Origin: RHKX01 sp963823275
GTDB taxonomy: Bacteria; Actinomycetota; Thermoleophilia; Solirubrobacterales; 70-9
NCBI GenBank assembly: GCA_963823275.1
Contig: CAWGKW010000002.1
Coordinates: 620,001-684,000, forward strand
Length of the DNA stretch: 64,000 bases
Direction of reading: 5' to 3'
The translations under genes were made by a program, and so were the position numbers. Below the pieces are notes generated by a model. It was not told where the DNA came from. It made no database searches and saw nothing but the letters and a program-made list of their open reading frames with translations. Below, in pieces: positions 1-8,026 of the stretch (positions within the stretch are counted from its first letter, which is position 1; each line of letters begins with the position of its first letter).

Positions 1-9
1 ACGGATGTC

Positions 10-648
10 TCACTCATCGAGCGCCGACCTTACTTCCGCGATCGCCTGAGCGTTATCGCGGAAGTGGACGGCTCGCATCCCCAGTGCTCGTGCGGCGTCG
101 CAGTTGACCACCATGTCGTCGATGAAGAGGCACTCTGCGGCGGCGATCCCCTCGAGCCGCTCGATCGTGATCCGGTAGATCTCCGGATCCGGCTTGCGCA
201 GGCCGACGAAGGCCGAGTCGACGACTGTCTCGAAGATCTCGTCGACCGGCAGCTTCGCTCGCCAGATCGGCTCCCACTCCCGCACGTTGTTCGTCAGGAT
301 CGCCATCCGGTACCCGGCGGCGGAGAGCTCGGCCGTCAGCGCGATCATCTCCTGATTGGGGTGGAGCCCGTCGAAGTACTTCTCCTTGAACCGGTGCAGC
401 CTCGGACGCTCGCCCATGATCGGCTCGAGGCCATCTCGGAGGATCTCCAGAAAGCGGTCCTCGGTGATCCGCCCGCACTCGAGCTCGAACAGCGGGTTGG
501 CCCCGTCGAGCTGGTCGGCACCGGCGAACATCGCCGTCCCGAGTTGCTCCAGGGTTACGCCGGTGTCCTCCTGGAAGCTGGCGAAGGCCCCGAGCAGCGG
601 CGAGGTGAGCACGCCGCCGAAATCACAGATGACGGCGCGGATCGGCAA
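10..648 (-). CDS. HAD-superfamily hydrolase (subfamily IA phosphatase-like)
   Basis: Probable phosphatase of the haloacid dehalogenase superfamily, 212 residues from a TTG at 648. Motif I is DFGGV (D9 is the expected nucleophile; the second Asp of the usual DxD is Gly, as in the phosphatase domain fused to epoxide hydrolases). Motif II is TNN (119-121), motif III the Lys of KPDPEIY (152), motif IV FIDD (177-178). The frame stays open far upstream, but that part overlaps the gene ending at 684 and looks like a shadow; family similarity begins at MPIRAVICDFGG. It is last in a same-strand run after fxsA and an unknown gene. The substrate cannot be read from sequence. Confidence 0.85.
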   Translation of the reverse strand: MPIRAVICDFGGVLTSPLLGAFASFQEDTGVTLEQLGTAMFAGADQLDGANPLFELECGRITEDRFLEILRDGLEPIMGERPRLHRFKEKYFDGLHPNQEMIALTAELSAAGYRMAILTNNVREWEPIWRAKLPVDEIFETVVDSAFVGLRKPDPEIYRITIERLEGIAAAECLFIDDMVVNCDAARALGMRAVHFRDNAQAIAEVRSALDE

Positions 649-683
649 GACGGCGGATTCTGCCGGAATCGGGCGGGCGAGGC

Positions 684-1367
684 TCAGGGCGTCAGGATCT
701 CGTAGCCGCCGACCGCCGGCGAGCCGCCGAGGCTCCAGGCGAACCGAGCGGCTTCGAGGCGCCCAAACGGGGTCGAGATCGCGCCACCGCTGATGCTGTG
801 GCCGGCGCCGCGCTCGGCGGCGGCACCCTCCTCGGTCCAGAGCTCGAGCGTGGCTCGGGTGTGGATCCCGCTCTCGTCGTACTCGGTGGAGAGCAGCGGC
901 TCCACGTAGCCGTAGGGCTCGTCGCGAGCCATGATCCGCGCCGCGCCGACGAGCTCTTCGCTGTGGTCCCGCGCGTCCTCGGGTCGCAGCGAGATCAACA
1001 CCAGGAGGTCGCTCCTGGCCGTAATCGCCCAGACCGTGCGCAGTGCCGAGTAGCCCTCGTCGGGGAGCTCCCACGCGACCCCGGGGCCCGAGAGCCGGCC
1101 TTCGCCCTGGGTGCCGCTGGCGGCGATCCCGTAGAGGCTTACGATCGCGTCCTCGATCGCGAACTCGAGCACCGGCCCGGCGGGGCTCCAGGAGATCTCG
1201 AGCGGGCCCTCGTCGGATCGGAGCGTCGCCCGGCCCTCCTCGATCGGTTCTGCGGATGAGGCGCGGACGCTCTCACCGTCGCCGATCCGCAGTGCCTGGG
1301 CGCCGTGGGGACCTTCAAGCAACACGCAGTACCCAAGCTCGCCGTCGATGAAGGAGAACATCCGCAT
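684..1367 (-). CDS. Hypothetical protein, 227 aa
   Basis: Not recognised. A soluble acidic protein with no signal peptide, membrane segment or cysteine cluster. It alternates short predicted beta strands with acidic loops and ends in a Gly-rich stretch, which suggests a beta-sandwich or lipocalin-like fold; that is only an impression. Its start lies 3 bases below the fxsA stop and its end 35 bases above the HAD gene, so the three are probably cotranscribed. It could be a ligand-binding or accessory protein; no catalytic motif is visible. Confidence 0.7.
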   Translation of the reverse strand: MRMFSFIDGELGYCVLLEGPHGAQALRIGDGESVRASSAEPIEEGRATLRSDEGPLEISWSPAGPVLEFAIEDAIVSLYGIAASGTQGEGRLSGPGVAWELPDEGYSALRTVWAITARSDLLVLISLRPEDARDHSEELVGAARIMARDEPYGYVEPLLSTEYDESGIHTRATLELWTEEGAAAERGAGHSISGGAISTPFGRLEAARFAWSLGGSPAVGGYEILTP

Positions 1368-1370
1368 CGC

Positions 1371-1952
1371 TCAGCTCTCCTTTGCCGGCCCGGTTGCGGA
1401 GCCGGGGTCGAGCTCCGGGGCATCATCGGGGATCTCGCGGGCGCTGCCGTCGAAATCGTATGAGCGGGACGCGGGCCGAGCGCCGGGTGCCCTGTCGGCC
1501 GGTGGCGGTCGCCGCCCGGTCCGTGGCGCTCCGTTCGCCTGTGGCCGTCCCGCCCCGGGTCGGCGGTCGTAGAGGAAGAAGACCGATCGGGTCGGCCCGA
1601 CCCGGCGAGCCACTGCCAGCAGAAAGCGGCGGAACATCGCCCGGGTCGGCGGGATCAGCAGGAAGAAGCCGAAGATGTCGGTGATGAAGCCGGGGGTCAG
1701 GAGCAGGGCGCCGCCGAAGATGATCGCCGCACCGTCGTAGACCTCTTTGGCCGGCACCCGTGCGGACGCGAGCGCCTCGTTGAAGCGTCGCCATGCCACG
1801 CGCCCCTGCGAGGCCAGCAGCATCGCGCCGAGCAGGCTGTCGAGGAGCAGCAGGGCCAGGGTCGGCCAGATCCCGATCGCACCGCCCACTTCGATGATCA
1901 AGTAGAGCTCAGCGATCGGCAGGACGATGAAGAGCAGGATGAGGATGAACAC
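1371..1952 (-). CDS. fxsA: FxsA family membrane protein
   Basis: Cytoplasmic-membrane protein of the FxsA family, known from E. coli, where its overproduction relieves F-exclusion of phage T7. The 193 residues begin with a hydrophobic helix (about 1-25, including the family sequence IVLPIAELYLIIEVG), a second helix (30-48, LLLLDSLLGAMLL) and a third near 75-100 ending in the typical TPGFITDIFGFFLLIPPTR. The C-terminal 80 residues are Arg/Pro-rich, disordered and variable, as usual in the family. Start is GTG at 1952, supported by a -10-like TAGGCT seven bases upstream, which implies a leaderless message. It heads a run with the two genes below it. Confidence 0.88.
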   Translation of the reverse strand: MFILILLFIVLPIAELYLIIEVGGAIGIWPTLALLLLDSLLGAMLLASQGRVAWRRFNEALASARVPAKEVYDGAAIIFGGALLLTPGFITDIFGFFLLIPPTRAMFRRFLLAVARRVGPTRSVFFLYDRRPGAGRPQANGAPRTGRRPPPADRAPGARPASRSYDFDGSAREIPDDAPELDPGSATGPAKES

Positions 1953-1959
1953 GAGTGTC

Positions 1960-1965
1960 AGCCTA
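1960..1965 (-). promoter_or_regulatory. Leaderless -10 element of fxsA
   Basis: TAGGCT on the minus strand, exactly 7 bases before the GTG of fxsA. The TANNNT-N6/7-start pattern is the known architecture of leaderless promoters in actinobacteria and recurs several times in this window. Confidence 0.55.
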
Positions 1966-2002
1966 GAGAACGCGAGACGCGTGGTCGGACCCCCTGGTTC
2001 GC

Positions 2003-2008
2003 TAACTT
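2003..2008 (+). promoter_or_regulatory. Leaderless -10 element of the MIP18-family gene
   Basis: TAACTT followed by six bases and then the ATG at 2015. No Shine-Dalgarno sequence fits between them, so a leaderless transcript is likely. Confidence 0.5.
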
Positions 2009-2014
2009 GGGGAT

Positions 2015-2329
2015 ATGGCGGATGCTGAGAAAGTCACCGAGGAAGAGGTCTACGAGGCTCTCGAGGAGGTCATCGACCCGGAGCTCGGGCTGGACTTCGT
2101 CTCCCTTGGGCTCGTCTACGACGTGGAGATCGAGAAGGAGAACGAGGTCTACGTGACCTTCACGTTGACCACCCCTGCCTGCCCCATCGGACCACAGGTC
2201 TCAGAGCAGATGAAGGAGTTCGTCGGCGACATCGACGGAGTCACGAACGTCTTCCCGAAGATGATCTTCGATCCACCTTGGTCCCCGGAGATGATGACCG
2301 AGGACGCCAAGTTCGCCTTGGGGTTCTGA
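2015..2329 (+). CDS. MIP18-family (DUF59) metal-sulfur cluster assembly factor
   Basis: Small cytoplasmic protein of the MIP18/PaaD/SufT superfamily, thought to help insert or carry Fe-S clusters on target proteins. In 104 residues it shows DPELGLDFVSLGLVYDV near residues 22-40, TTPACPIG with the single conserved cysteine near residue 55, and the C-terminal PPWSPEMMT signature. Full length for the family. It lies divergent from fxsA and 22 kb from the suf operon, so it is a separate maturation gene. SufT-like or PaaD-like assignment cannot be settled from sequence alone. Confidence 0.88.
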   Translation: MADAEKVTEEEVYEALEEVIDPELGLDFVSLGLVYDVEIEKENEVYVTFTLTTPACPIGPQVSEQMKEFVGDIDGVTNVFPKMIFDPPWSPEMMTEDAKFALGF

Positions 2330-2358
2330 GGGGCGCGCAGGCCACCTACCTGTGCGAG

Positions 2359-4161
2359 TCAGTCGGCAGGTCCGACGGGACGATTGGAGGCAGCCACGCT
2401 TGGGTGCCATGGAATTGGGCTTGGCGAGCCGGTCGCGTTGAAATACGGACGTAGGTACTCACGCAGCGCGGGGTCGTCGACGTAAACGAAGGTGCCGAGG
2501 ATGCCCCGGGTCATGAGCACGGCATAGATGTTTCGGACGTAGGTGAGGATGTCCTCGTCGGTGTAGGTGATCCCGAGCTGGTTGTTGTTCTTCATGCCCT
2601 GCTTGTCGAAATAGCGCTCTCGGTTGAAGACGATGCGTCTGCGGTCGGGGTCGTAGCTCAAGTCGGGGCCGACGAGCACCCCGGCGTAGTTGAGGTCGTA
2701 GCCCTGGATCGTGTGGATCGAACCCACTTCTTCAACCGAATCCGCTGAGGCCACCCAATCCTTGTCCGTCTGGTTCCATTGGAGCGATAGTTCGCCGAGC
2801 TCGATGTCGTAGGCATTCGGGTCAGTCTTGCTCCTCCATTCCCACGCATAACCCGCGAGCATTCGGGCCAGCCCTTCGGACCGGTCGAGACGAAGGATCT
2901 CGTCGCGCATCGGGCTGGGGTCGTCGTAGAAGCGTAGGTCGTACGGTGCGAAGCGATCTGGTGTGGGCTGCGGCGCACGGCCTGCCAGGATCGCCCGGAT
3001 GTAGCCGACGTAGTCCCCTCCTCCCTCTCGGATGCGGTGCTGGGTTCGAAGATGGTGCAGCCGGCCCTGTCTCCGGGCTTCTGCGGTGACGAGCTGCAGG
3101 TGGCTGGACGGCAGGTCGGCCGGGCGAACGGTCTGCTCGGTATCGACGAACAGAATCTGGTGGTCGCTCTTCGCCCGAATCCAGTCGAGCTGGGTCTTGC
3201 TCAGATCGTCCTCGCCGAAGAGGCCCACCGTGATGTCACGGAACGAGGCGTTCAGCGGACCGGACGCCTGCGCCGCTCGCTGGTTCAGCCGATGGGCTTC
3301 GTCGATCACGAGCAGATCAAAATGCTCATCGCCGGCACCGATCTGAAAGGGGGTGCGGATCATGGCCTTCTCCAGCCCGGGTGTCTTGCCGAACACCCGT
3401 GTGATCGACTTGCGCAACGACTGCTGCGGTATGACTAGTCCGATCCGCAAGCCCCTCAGCAGTTCGATGTGCTTCGGGTCGAAGAACTCGGCGAACCGCG
3501 CATCCGCGTCGACGGGATCGTCGGGATCCGCGCGTCCAATGTCGCGCAGGAGTTTGATCAGGTAGATGGCCACGACGGTCTTTCCGGTGCCGGGTCCCCC
3601 TTCGATCGCCGAGGTCGTCGAAGCATGCGATTCGAGCCCGAGTGCCAGCCCCTCGACGATCTCGTCAACGGTGTTTGCCTGGTCCGGGGTCAGGGCCTTG
3701 AAGGGGGACAGCTTGAAGAGGTCGCGATTCTCGATCTCGGGCAGCGAGCGCTCGAAGAGTCCTTGAGCGCGCAGGGCCTCAAACACCTCACCGAATGACT
3801 CCCGGTATTCGTCGCGCCCGAAATAGTCGCGGTCGGCTTGGCCGCCGTTGCTGTTGAGTACCTGGTACTTCCCGTCGCCTGCAAAAAGGTTGATCAGGTG
3901 CGACTCGAGATCAAGGCACACCGATTTGTTGAACCTCTCGCCGATCACAATCCGGACGTCCCGCAGGTCTCGCTTGCTGGGAGAGGCGAGATGATCCTTC
4001 AGGCGCTTGAGTGCGTCGCCGGTTTCGCCGACATAAACCGATCGGTCGCCGTCGAGCGTGTAGACGACCGGCCAGTTGGAGAGCCGCTCATCGCCCAGCA
4101 GCGCCAATGCCTCTACGCCTCGCCCGCTGAATCGAACCGGCTCGACCCTATAGCTGCTCAT
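2359..4161 (-). CDS. GIY-YIG nuclease-like + DUF2075 helicase/ATPase fusion
   Basis: A 600-residue two-part protein. Residues 30-110 resemble a GIY-YIG endonuclease domain (VVYTLDGDRSVYVGET at 32-47, a conserved Arg in LKRLKDH, Glu and Asn further on). Residues about 155-595 form a DUF2075-type superfamily 1 helicase/ATPase with Walker A EGGPGTGKT at 187-195, Walker B LLVIDEAH ending at 290, and QGYDLNYAGVLVGPD in the C-terminal half. Such proteins occur in accessory and phage-defence neighbourhoods. The start overlaps the end of the MazG-like gene by 14 bases, so the two are made together. Inference: a nuclease-helicase attacking foreign nucleic acid, with the partner acting on nucleotides. 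Confidence 0.85.
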   Translation of the reverse strand: MSSYRVEPVRFSGRGVEALALLGDERLSNWPVVYTLDGDRSVYVGETGDALKRLKDHLASPSKRDLRDVRIVIGERFNKSVCLDLESHLINLFAGDGKYQVLNSNGGQADRDYFGRDEYRESFGEVFEALRAQGLFERSLPEIENRDLFKLSPFKALTPDQANTVDEIVEGLALGLESHASTTSAIEGGPGTGKTVVAIYLIKLLRDIGRADPDDPVDADARFAEFFDPKHIELLRGLRIGLVIPQQSLRKSITRVFGKTPGLEKAMIRTPFQIGAGDEHFDLLVIDEAHRLNQRAAQASGPLNASFRDITVGLFGEDDLSKTQLDWIRAKSDHQILFVDTEQTVRPADLPSSHLQLVTAEARRQGRLHHLRTQHRIREGGGDYVGYIRAILAGRAPQPTPDRFAPYDLRFYDDPSPMRDEILRLDRSEGLARMLAGYAWEWRSKTDPNAYDIELGELSLQWNQTDKDWVASADSVEEVGSIHTIQGYDLNYAGVLVGPDLSYDPDRRRIVFNRERYFDKQGMKNNNQLGITYTDEDILTYVRNIYAVLMTRGILGTFVYVDDPALREYLRPYFNATGSPSPIPWHPSVAASNRPVGPAD

Positions 4162-4465
4162 ACTTGGTGCTTCGCCCCCGCGACTTCTCAGGTGGATACT
4201 TCCTTCGGCTCTTCTCGAGCTTTTGGAGGATGATCTCGCCGGGGTTCACGTCGAGGTCTTGCGCGAGGAGATGACAATAGGTGAGCACGTCGGCGAGCTC
4301 ATCGACCACACGGTCCCGGTTAGCAGTGTCCGACCACTGGAAGCATTCGAGCAACTCGCCGGCCTCTATCGCGATGCTCTTGGCGAGGTTCTCTGCTGAG
4401 TGAAACTGGCCCCAATCGCGCTCCGCAACGAAAGCCCGGATTCCTGCATCGACGTCTTTGCCCAT
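4148..4465 (-). CDS. MazG-like nucleotide pyrophosphohydrolase
   Basis: All-alpha NTP pyrophosphatase of the MazG/RS21-C6 type, 105 residues, which would hydrolyse (d)NTPs to NMP and pyrophosphate. Metal-binding residues are visible as EAGELLECFQW (EXXE(C) helix, residues 34-44) and DELADVLTYCHLL (EXXD helix, 55-67). It ends in a basic tail (SRRKYPPEKSRGRSTKYEQL). It is the first gene of a two-gene unit and overlaps the GIY-YIG/DUF2075 gene by 14 bases. In isolation it could be a house-cleaning enzyme; next to a nuclease-helicase it is more likely part of a defence cassette. That role is inference. Confidence 0.85.
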   Translation of the reverse strand: MGKDVDAGIRAFVAERDWGQFHSAENLAKSIAIEAGELLECFQWSDTANRDRVVDELADVLTYCHLLAQDLDVNPGEIILQKLEKSRRKYPPEKSRGRSTKYEQL

Positions 4466-4568
4466 CGTTGTGATGGTACGTGCAGCGATGAGTTCTGCAT
4501 TCGGTCGGACTTACGACACGCTATTGGCACGCGCCGGTCTTGATCGGTGAGATTCAGGTGGCCACGGT

Positions 4569-4907
4569 GTGCGCATGTCCGACCGCGAGCCGATCCACGT
4601 CACGATCCCTGGCAGCCCCGATGATCCCCGTGCTCCGCGAGACCTCCCCGAGGGTGTGATCATCCACTACGTACCTGAGCTCCACCCAGACGACATCTGC
4701 GTCGTCAATGGGCTTCAGACCACATCGCCGTCGCGCACGCTGGTTGACCTCGCCGAGGTGATGGACGCGAGGGAGCTCCGCGAGTGCTTTGCCAACGCCA
4801 GCAACCTGGGGCTCCTGGATCTCGAAGAACTCGCCGCGGCTCGCGCCCGAGTTGAGTGGCGACCGTCGCTGGTGATGCTCGACGAGGTGATCACGGAGTT
4901 CAGCTGA
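4569..4907 (+). CDS. AbiEi-like antitoxin C-terminal domain protein (possibly truncated)
   Basis: A 112-residue protein, or 110 if the second Met at 4575 is used. The core SPSRTLVDLAEVMDARELRE near residues 53-72, followed by NASNLGLLDLEELAAA, matches the C-terminal part of AbiEi-type antitoxin-like proteins, which normally carry a winged-helix domain first. That N-terminal domain is missing and the 103 bases upstream do not encode it in frame, so the gene may be a remnant or a short family member. It lies just upstream of a nucleotidyltransferase/HTH pair on the same strand. Binding to that toxin-like protein is speculative. Confidence 0.6.
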   Translation: MRMSDREPIHVTIPGSPDDPRAPRDLPEGVIIHYVPELHPDDICVVNGLQTTSPSRTLVDLAEVMDARELRECFANASNLGLLDLEELAAARARVEWRPSLVMLDEVITEFS

Positions 4908-4955
4908 TGCGCTGCACCGTCTGCCGGCGCGGAGCCTACGCGCGGATTATTGAGA

Positions 4956-4971
4956 TTATCAGATCTGATAA
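4956..4971. promoter_or_regulatory. Perfect 16-bp palindrome, probable operator
   Basis: TTATCAGATCTGATAA reads identically on both strands and sits 9 bases before the ATG at 4981, in an AT-rich patch that is unusual for this DNA. Toxin-antitoxin operons are commonly autoregulated at such sites by the antitoxin. The HTH protein encoded at 5709-6179 is the obvious candidate ligand. A second small palindrome, CCTAGG, follows at 4972-4977. Confidence 0.6.
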
Positions 4972-4980
4972 CCTAGGCGC

Positions 4981-5712
4981 ATGAACGGAGCACCGGACAT
5001 CGAAGCGGCGAGCGACGACCTGACCGCCGTGATCCGGTCAGCGGTACGCCTGCAGGAACTGGTGCCCGAAGCCGTGCTGGTCGGTGGCTCGGCGGCGGCG
5101 CTCTATGCGGGACATCGCGATTCATTCGATCACGACCACGTCGTTGCTGACCTTCGGGAGCGGTTCGATCTGGTCCTCGAAGCGATCGAGTCGGAAGGGG
5201 AGTGGGTGACCAACCGGGTCGTACCGGGAAAGCTGATCCTGGGTCGGCTCGGCGACATCGAGGCGGGTGTCCGGCAGATGATTCGCCGCCGACCGCTCGA
5301 AACGATCGACATCGAGATCCCCGGTGCCGGGCGGTTGCGCGTCCCCACCGCTGAGGAGACGTTGCGCATCAAGGCCTTTCTCATCGTTCGGCGCAATCAG
5401 ACCCGCGACTACCTCGACACCGCCGCGCTCAGCAGTCGATACGGGCTCGATCCGAGTGCCCGCGTGCTCGCCGACATCGATTCCTACTACGGCGATCAGC
5501 ACCTCCAGGCCTCGCCGGGGGAGCAGCGTCTCGGCGTCGCTTCGCAGCTGTCGCGTCAGCTCGCGGATCCGCGGCCGGCCGACCCGTCGGTGACCGGGGA
5601 ACTCGACTCATACCGGAACCTCACGGGCGAATGGACCAGCTGGAGGCACGTTCGCGAGGTCTGCGCGGAGCTGGCCGATGCGATCCTCGGAATCGAGGGC
5701 GAGCCGTCGTGA
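4981..5712 (+). CDS. Nucleotidyltransferase, AbiEii-like toxin candidate
   Basis: A 243-residue protein with a minimal nucleotidyltransferase core: VLVGGSAAALYAGHRDS at 32-48 carries the GG(S) motif, and F49-D50-H51-D52 supplies the paired acidic residues expected to bind Mg-NTP. A later segment (PTAEETLRIKAFLIVRRNQTRDYLDTAAL, beginning near residue 122) resembles the 'K...R...RDYLD' region of AbiEii/MenT-type enzymes, which act as toxins by modifying tRNA or similar targets. The stop overlaps the start of an HTH gene (GTGA), showing tight coupling. Toxin activity and target are inferred from family and context. Confidence 0.7.
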   Translation: MNGAPDIEAASDDLTAVIRSAVRLQELVPEAVLVGGSAAALYAGHRDSFDHDHVVADLRERFDLVLEAIESEGEWVTNRVVPGKLILGRLGDIEAGVRQMIRRRPLETIDIEIPGAGRLRVPTAEETLRIKAFLIVRRNQTRDYLDTAALSSRYGLDPSARVLADIDSYYGDQHLQASPGEQRLGVASQLSRQLADPRPADPSVTGELDSYRNLTGEWTSWRHVREVCAELADAILGIEGEPS

Positions 5713-6179
5713 CGGTGGCGTTCAGGAACCTCCGGATTCGCCCCGATCGCCCGGTTGCAGAATGGCCGACCGAGGCCGTCCAGACTGCCCTGGAGCGCGG
5801 TGGCCTTCCCGAGTGGCGGCGGCTCGCCAGGGAGGTGCGAGCGAATCCCTGGGGCCCCACCGCACGCCGGATCGAGGAAGTGCTCAGTCACTCGCGTCCC
5901 TACGGCGCCGCAGAACTGATGGAGCGTGCGATCGCCGGCGCGCGCGCCCAGGCCGAGGAGGCGGAGCGGGCGAATGTGGCCGCCGAGCTCAGGGACCACG
6001 TTGCATCGACCGCCGTCACCCAGGCCGAGTTCGCGAAGCGGATGGGAACTTCGCCCTCGCGGATGTCCAGCTACGTCAACGGCGAGGTCATGCCCTCGGC
6101 TGCGTTGATGGTCAGGGCACGCAACGTCGCGGGGCGGCGAAGTGAATCGATGCTTGCGCGTGCCCGCAATCGGGGCTAG
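5709..6179 (+). CDS. XRE-like helix-turn-helix protein, probable antitoxin/regulator
   Basis: A 156-residue protein starting at the GTG of a GTGA overlap with the nucleotidyltransferase gene. The N-terminal half contains WPTEAVQTALERGGLPEWRR and related helices that may contact the partner. Residues about 104-124 (TQAEFAKRMGTSPSRMSSYV) are an XRE/Cro-type helix-turn-helix. The order toxin-then-antitoxin is the reverse of the commonest arrangement but known for several TA families. The palindrome at 4956-4971 is the likely binding site. An in-frame ATG exists at 5631, but it lies inside the toxin gene and the added residues look like shadow coding. Confidence 0.7.
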   Translation: MTVAFRNLRIRPDRPVAEWPTEAVQTALERGGLPEWRRLAREVRANPWGPTARRIEEVLSHSRPYGAAELMERAIAGARAQAEEAERANVAAELRDHVASTAVTQAEFAKRMGTSPSRMSSYVNGEVMPSAALMVRARNVAGRRSESMLARARNRG

Positions 6180-6189
6180 CGTGTCCGCC

Positions 6190-7983
6190 ATGGCGCCACG
6201 CCGCGCGCGGCTCGCACTGTCGCTCACCCTTCTGCTGCTCGCGCTGCCGGCGAGCGCGGGCGCCGATCGCAGCGTTTATGTGAGTAACAGCGGCCAGGGC
6301 GGTGACGGGAGCCTCGCCGCCTTCAACGGCGACGACGGTGTTTTGACGACGCTGCCGGGCTCCCCGCTCGCCGCCGGCGAGGATGCCAACGGCGTCGCCG
6401 TCAGTCCCGACGCCCGCCACGTGTATTTGGCCAACACGGGCGACGACGCGATCGGGGGCTACGCGATCGACGCCGACGGCGCCCTGAGCGCGCTCGGCGC
6501 CACGCCGGCGGGCGGCAACCAGCCGACCGGCCTCGGCCTCACCCCCGATGGCGGGTTTCTGCTCGCGACCAACCGCGATTCGACCGAGGCGGCGCCCTCG
6601 ATCTCCGTCTTCTCGGTCGCCAACAACGGCGCGCTGACGCTCGTGCCCTCCTCGCCCGTCGGGGTCGGGATCAACGACCCGCGCGCGGTCGTGGTTACCC
6701 CCGACGGCCGCTTCGTCTACGTGACCGGCCGCCGTGGGCCGAGCGGGCCGCCGGCGAGCAACGCCGACACCGCGATCGCGGCCCTGACGATCTCCCCGGA
6801 CGGCAGCCTGCACGCGATCACCGGCTCGCCGCTCTACATAGCCGGGCAGGTCAACAGCTTCGGTGCCTCGATCACGCCGGACGGCAAGCACATGTACGTC
6901 GCCCAGCCGAACGGCAACAAGGTCCATGGCCTCAACCTCGACCCGACGACCGGCGCGCCGACCGTGATGGCCGGGTCTCCGTTCCAGGCCGCGGGGAACA
7001 GCCCGAGCGAGCTGGCGGTGGAGCCCGACGGCGATCAGCTGTGGGTGAGCGAGGTGTTCGGCAAGTCGGTCGAGGGGTTCGCGATCGACCCCACGACGGG
7101 CTCGCTGACCCAGGACGTCGATCCTGTGATCCTGACCGGGCAGGCCCGCGGGGTCGCGGTCAGCCCCGACGGTGACTTCCTCTACGACTCACTCCTCGCT
7201 GATCCCGGCGCGGTCGCTGGACTCTCGATCGTCGGCGCGTCCCTGGAGCCCCTCGACGGCACCCCCTTTGGGACCGGTGGAGCCTTCCCCAACTTCTTCA
7301 GCGTCGGGATAACGCCGACGCAGACGCCCGACGCGAAGTTCAAGGCGGCCGGGGGCAAGGCGAACAGGCCGCTGCCCTTCAATGCCTCCGAGACGACCGT
7401 GGCCGGCGGTTTCCCGACCCGATACGACTGGGACTTCGGCGACGGCTTCTCGCTCGGCAACGGCGGCCCGAAGCCCACCCACCTCTACCTCGAAGACGGC
7501 ACCTACGACGTCGAGCTGACCGTCACCAACGACTGCGCACTCGGCGCCGAGTTCACGGACGGCGTCGCCTCGGTCGGCAGCGCCGTCTACTGCAATGGCC
7601 CGACGACCGCCACCGTCACACACAGCGTCACGGTGGACTCCAAGGTCGACGGCGAGCTGCGAGTCAAGCGGACCCAGAAGCAGAAGCCCGGCAAGGTCGT
7701 CGTCAAGGCCAAGGTCAAGGCGGGTGAGCGGCTGACGGCGACGCTGAAGGGGAATATCAAACAGGGCGGCGAGCCGTTCGCACTGAAGGCGAAGACGAAG
7801 GCCGTCGGCGCCGGCAGGACGAAGAAGCTGAAGCTGAAGCTGAAGAAGAACAAGACGAGGAAGCTCACGGCGGCGCTCGCGGATGGCAAGAAGGCGAAGG
7901 CGACCCTCCGGGGCAAGCTCGTCGATCAGTTCGGCAACACCTCCAAGACCAACCTCGAGGTGAAGCTGGTCGCGAAGCGCTGA
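6190..7983 (+). CDS. Secreted YVTN/lactonase-type beta-propeller protein with PKD domain
   Basis: A 597-residue exported protein. Residues 1-25 are a signal peptide (basic start, leucine-rich core, ASAGA cleavage site). Residues about 30-390 are repeated propeller blades with phrases such as VAVSPDARHVYLAN, LTPDGGFLLATN, VVTPDGRFVYVTG and VAVSPDGDFLYDS, as in lactonase/YncE-like folds. Residues about 410-450 form a PKD domain (YDWDFGDG, then DGTYDVELTV). The last 100 residues are extremely Lys-rich (KTKAVGAGRTKKLKLKLKKN), possibly for attachment to an acidic surface. ATG 6190 is preferred because the signal peptide begins there. Ligand or enzymatic role unknown. Confidence 0.85.
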   Translation: MAPRRARLALSLTLLLLALPASAGADRSVYVSNSGQGGDGSLAAFNGDDGVLTTLPGSPLAAGEDANGVAVSPDARHVYLANTGDDAIGGYAIDADGALSALGATPAGGNQPTGLGLTPDGGFLLATNRDSTEAAPSISVFSVANNGALTLVPSSPVGVGINDPRAVVVTPDGRFVYVTGRRGPSGPPASNADTAIAALTISPDGSLHAITGSPLYIAGQVNSFGASITPDGKHMYVAQPNGNKVHGLNLDPTTGAPTVMAGSPFQAAGNSPSELAVEPDGDQLWVSEVFGKSVEGFAIDPTTGSLTQDVDPVILTGQARGVAVSPDGDFLYDSLLADPGAVAGLSIVGASLEPLDGTPFGTGGAFPNFFSVGITPTQTPDAKFKAAGGKANRPLPFNASETTVAGGFPTRYDWDFGDGFSLGNGGPKPTHLYLEDGTYDVELTVTNDCALGAEFTDGVASVGSAVYCNGPTTATVTHSVTVDSKVDGELRVKRTQKQKPGKVVVKAKVKAGERLTATLKGNIKQGGEPFALKAKTKAVGAGRTKKLKLKLKKNKTRKLTAALADGKKAKATLRGKLVDQFGNTSKTNLEVKLVAKR

Positions 7984-8026
7984 GGGACGAAGAGGGCGGG
8001 AGCGCCGTATCGGGAAAGAGAGGTCG

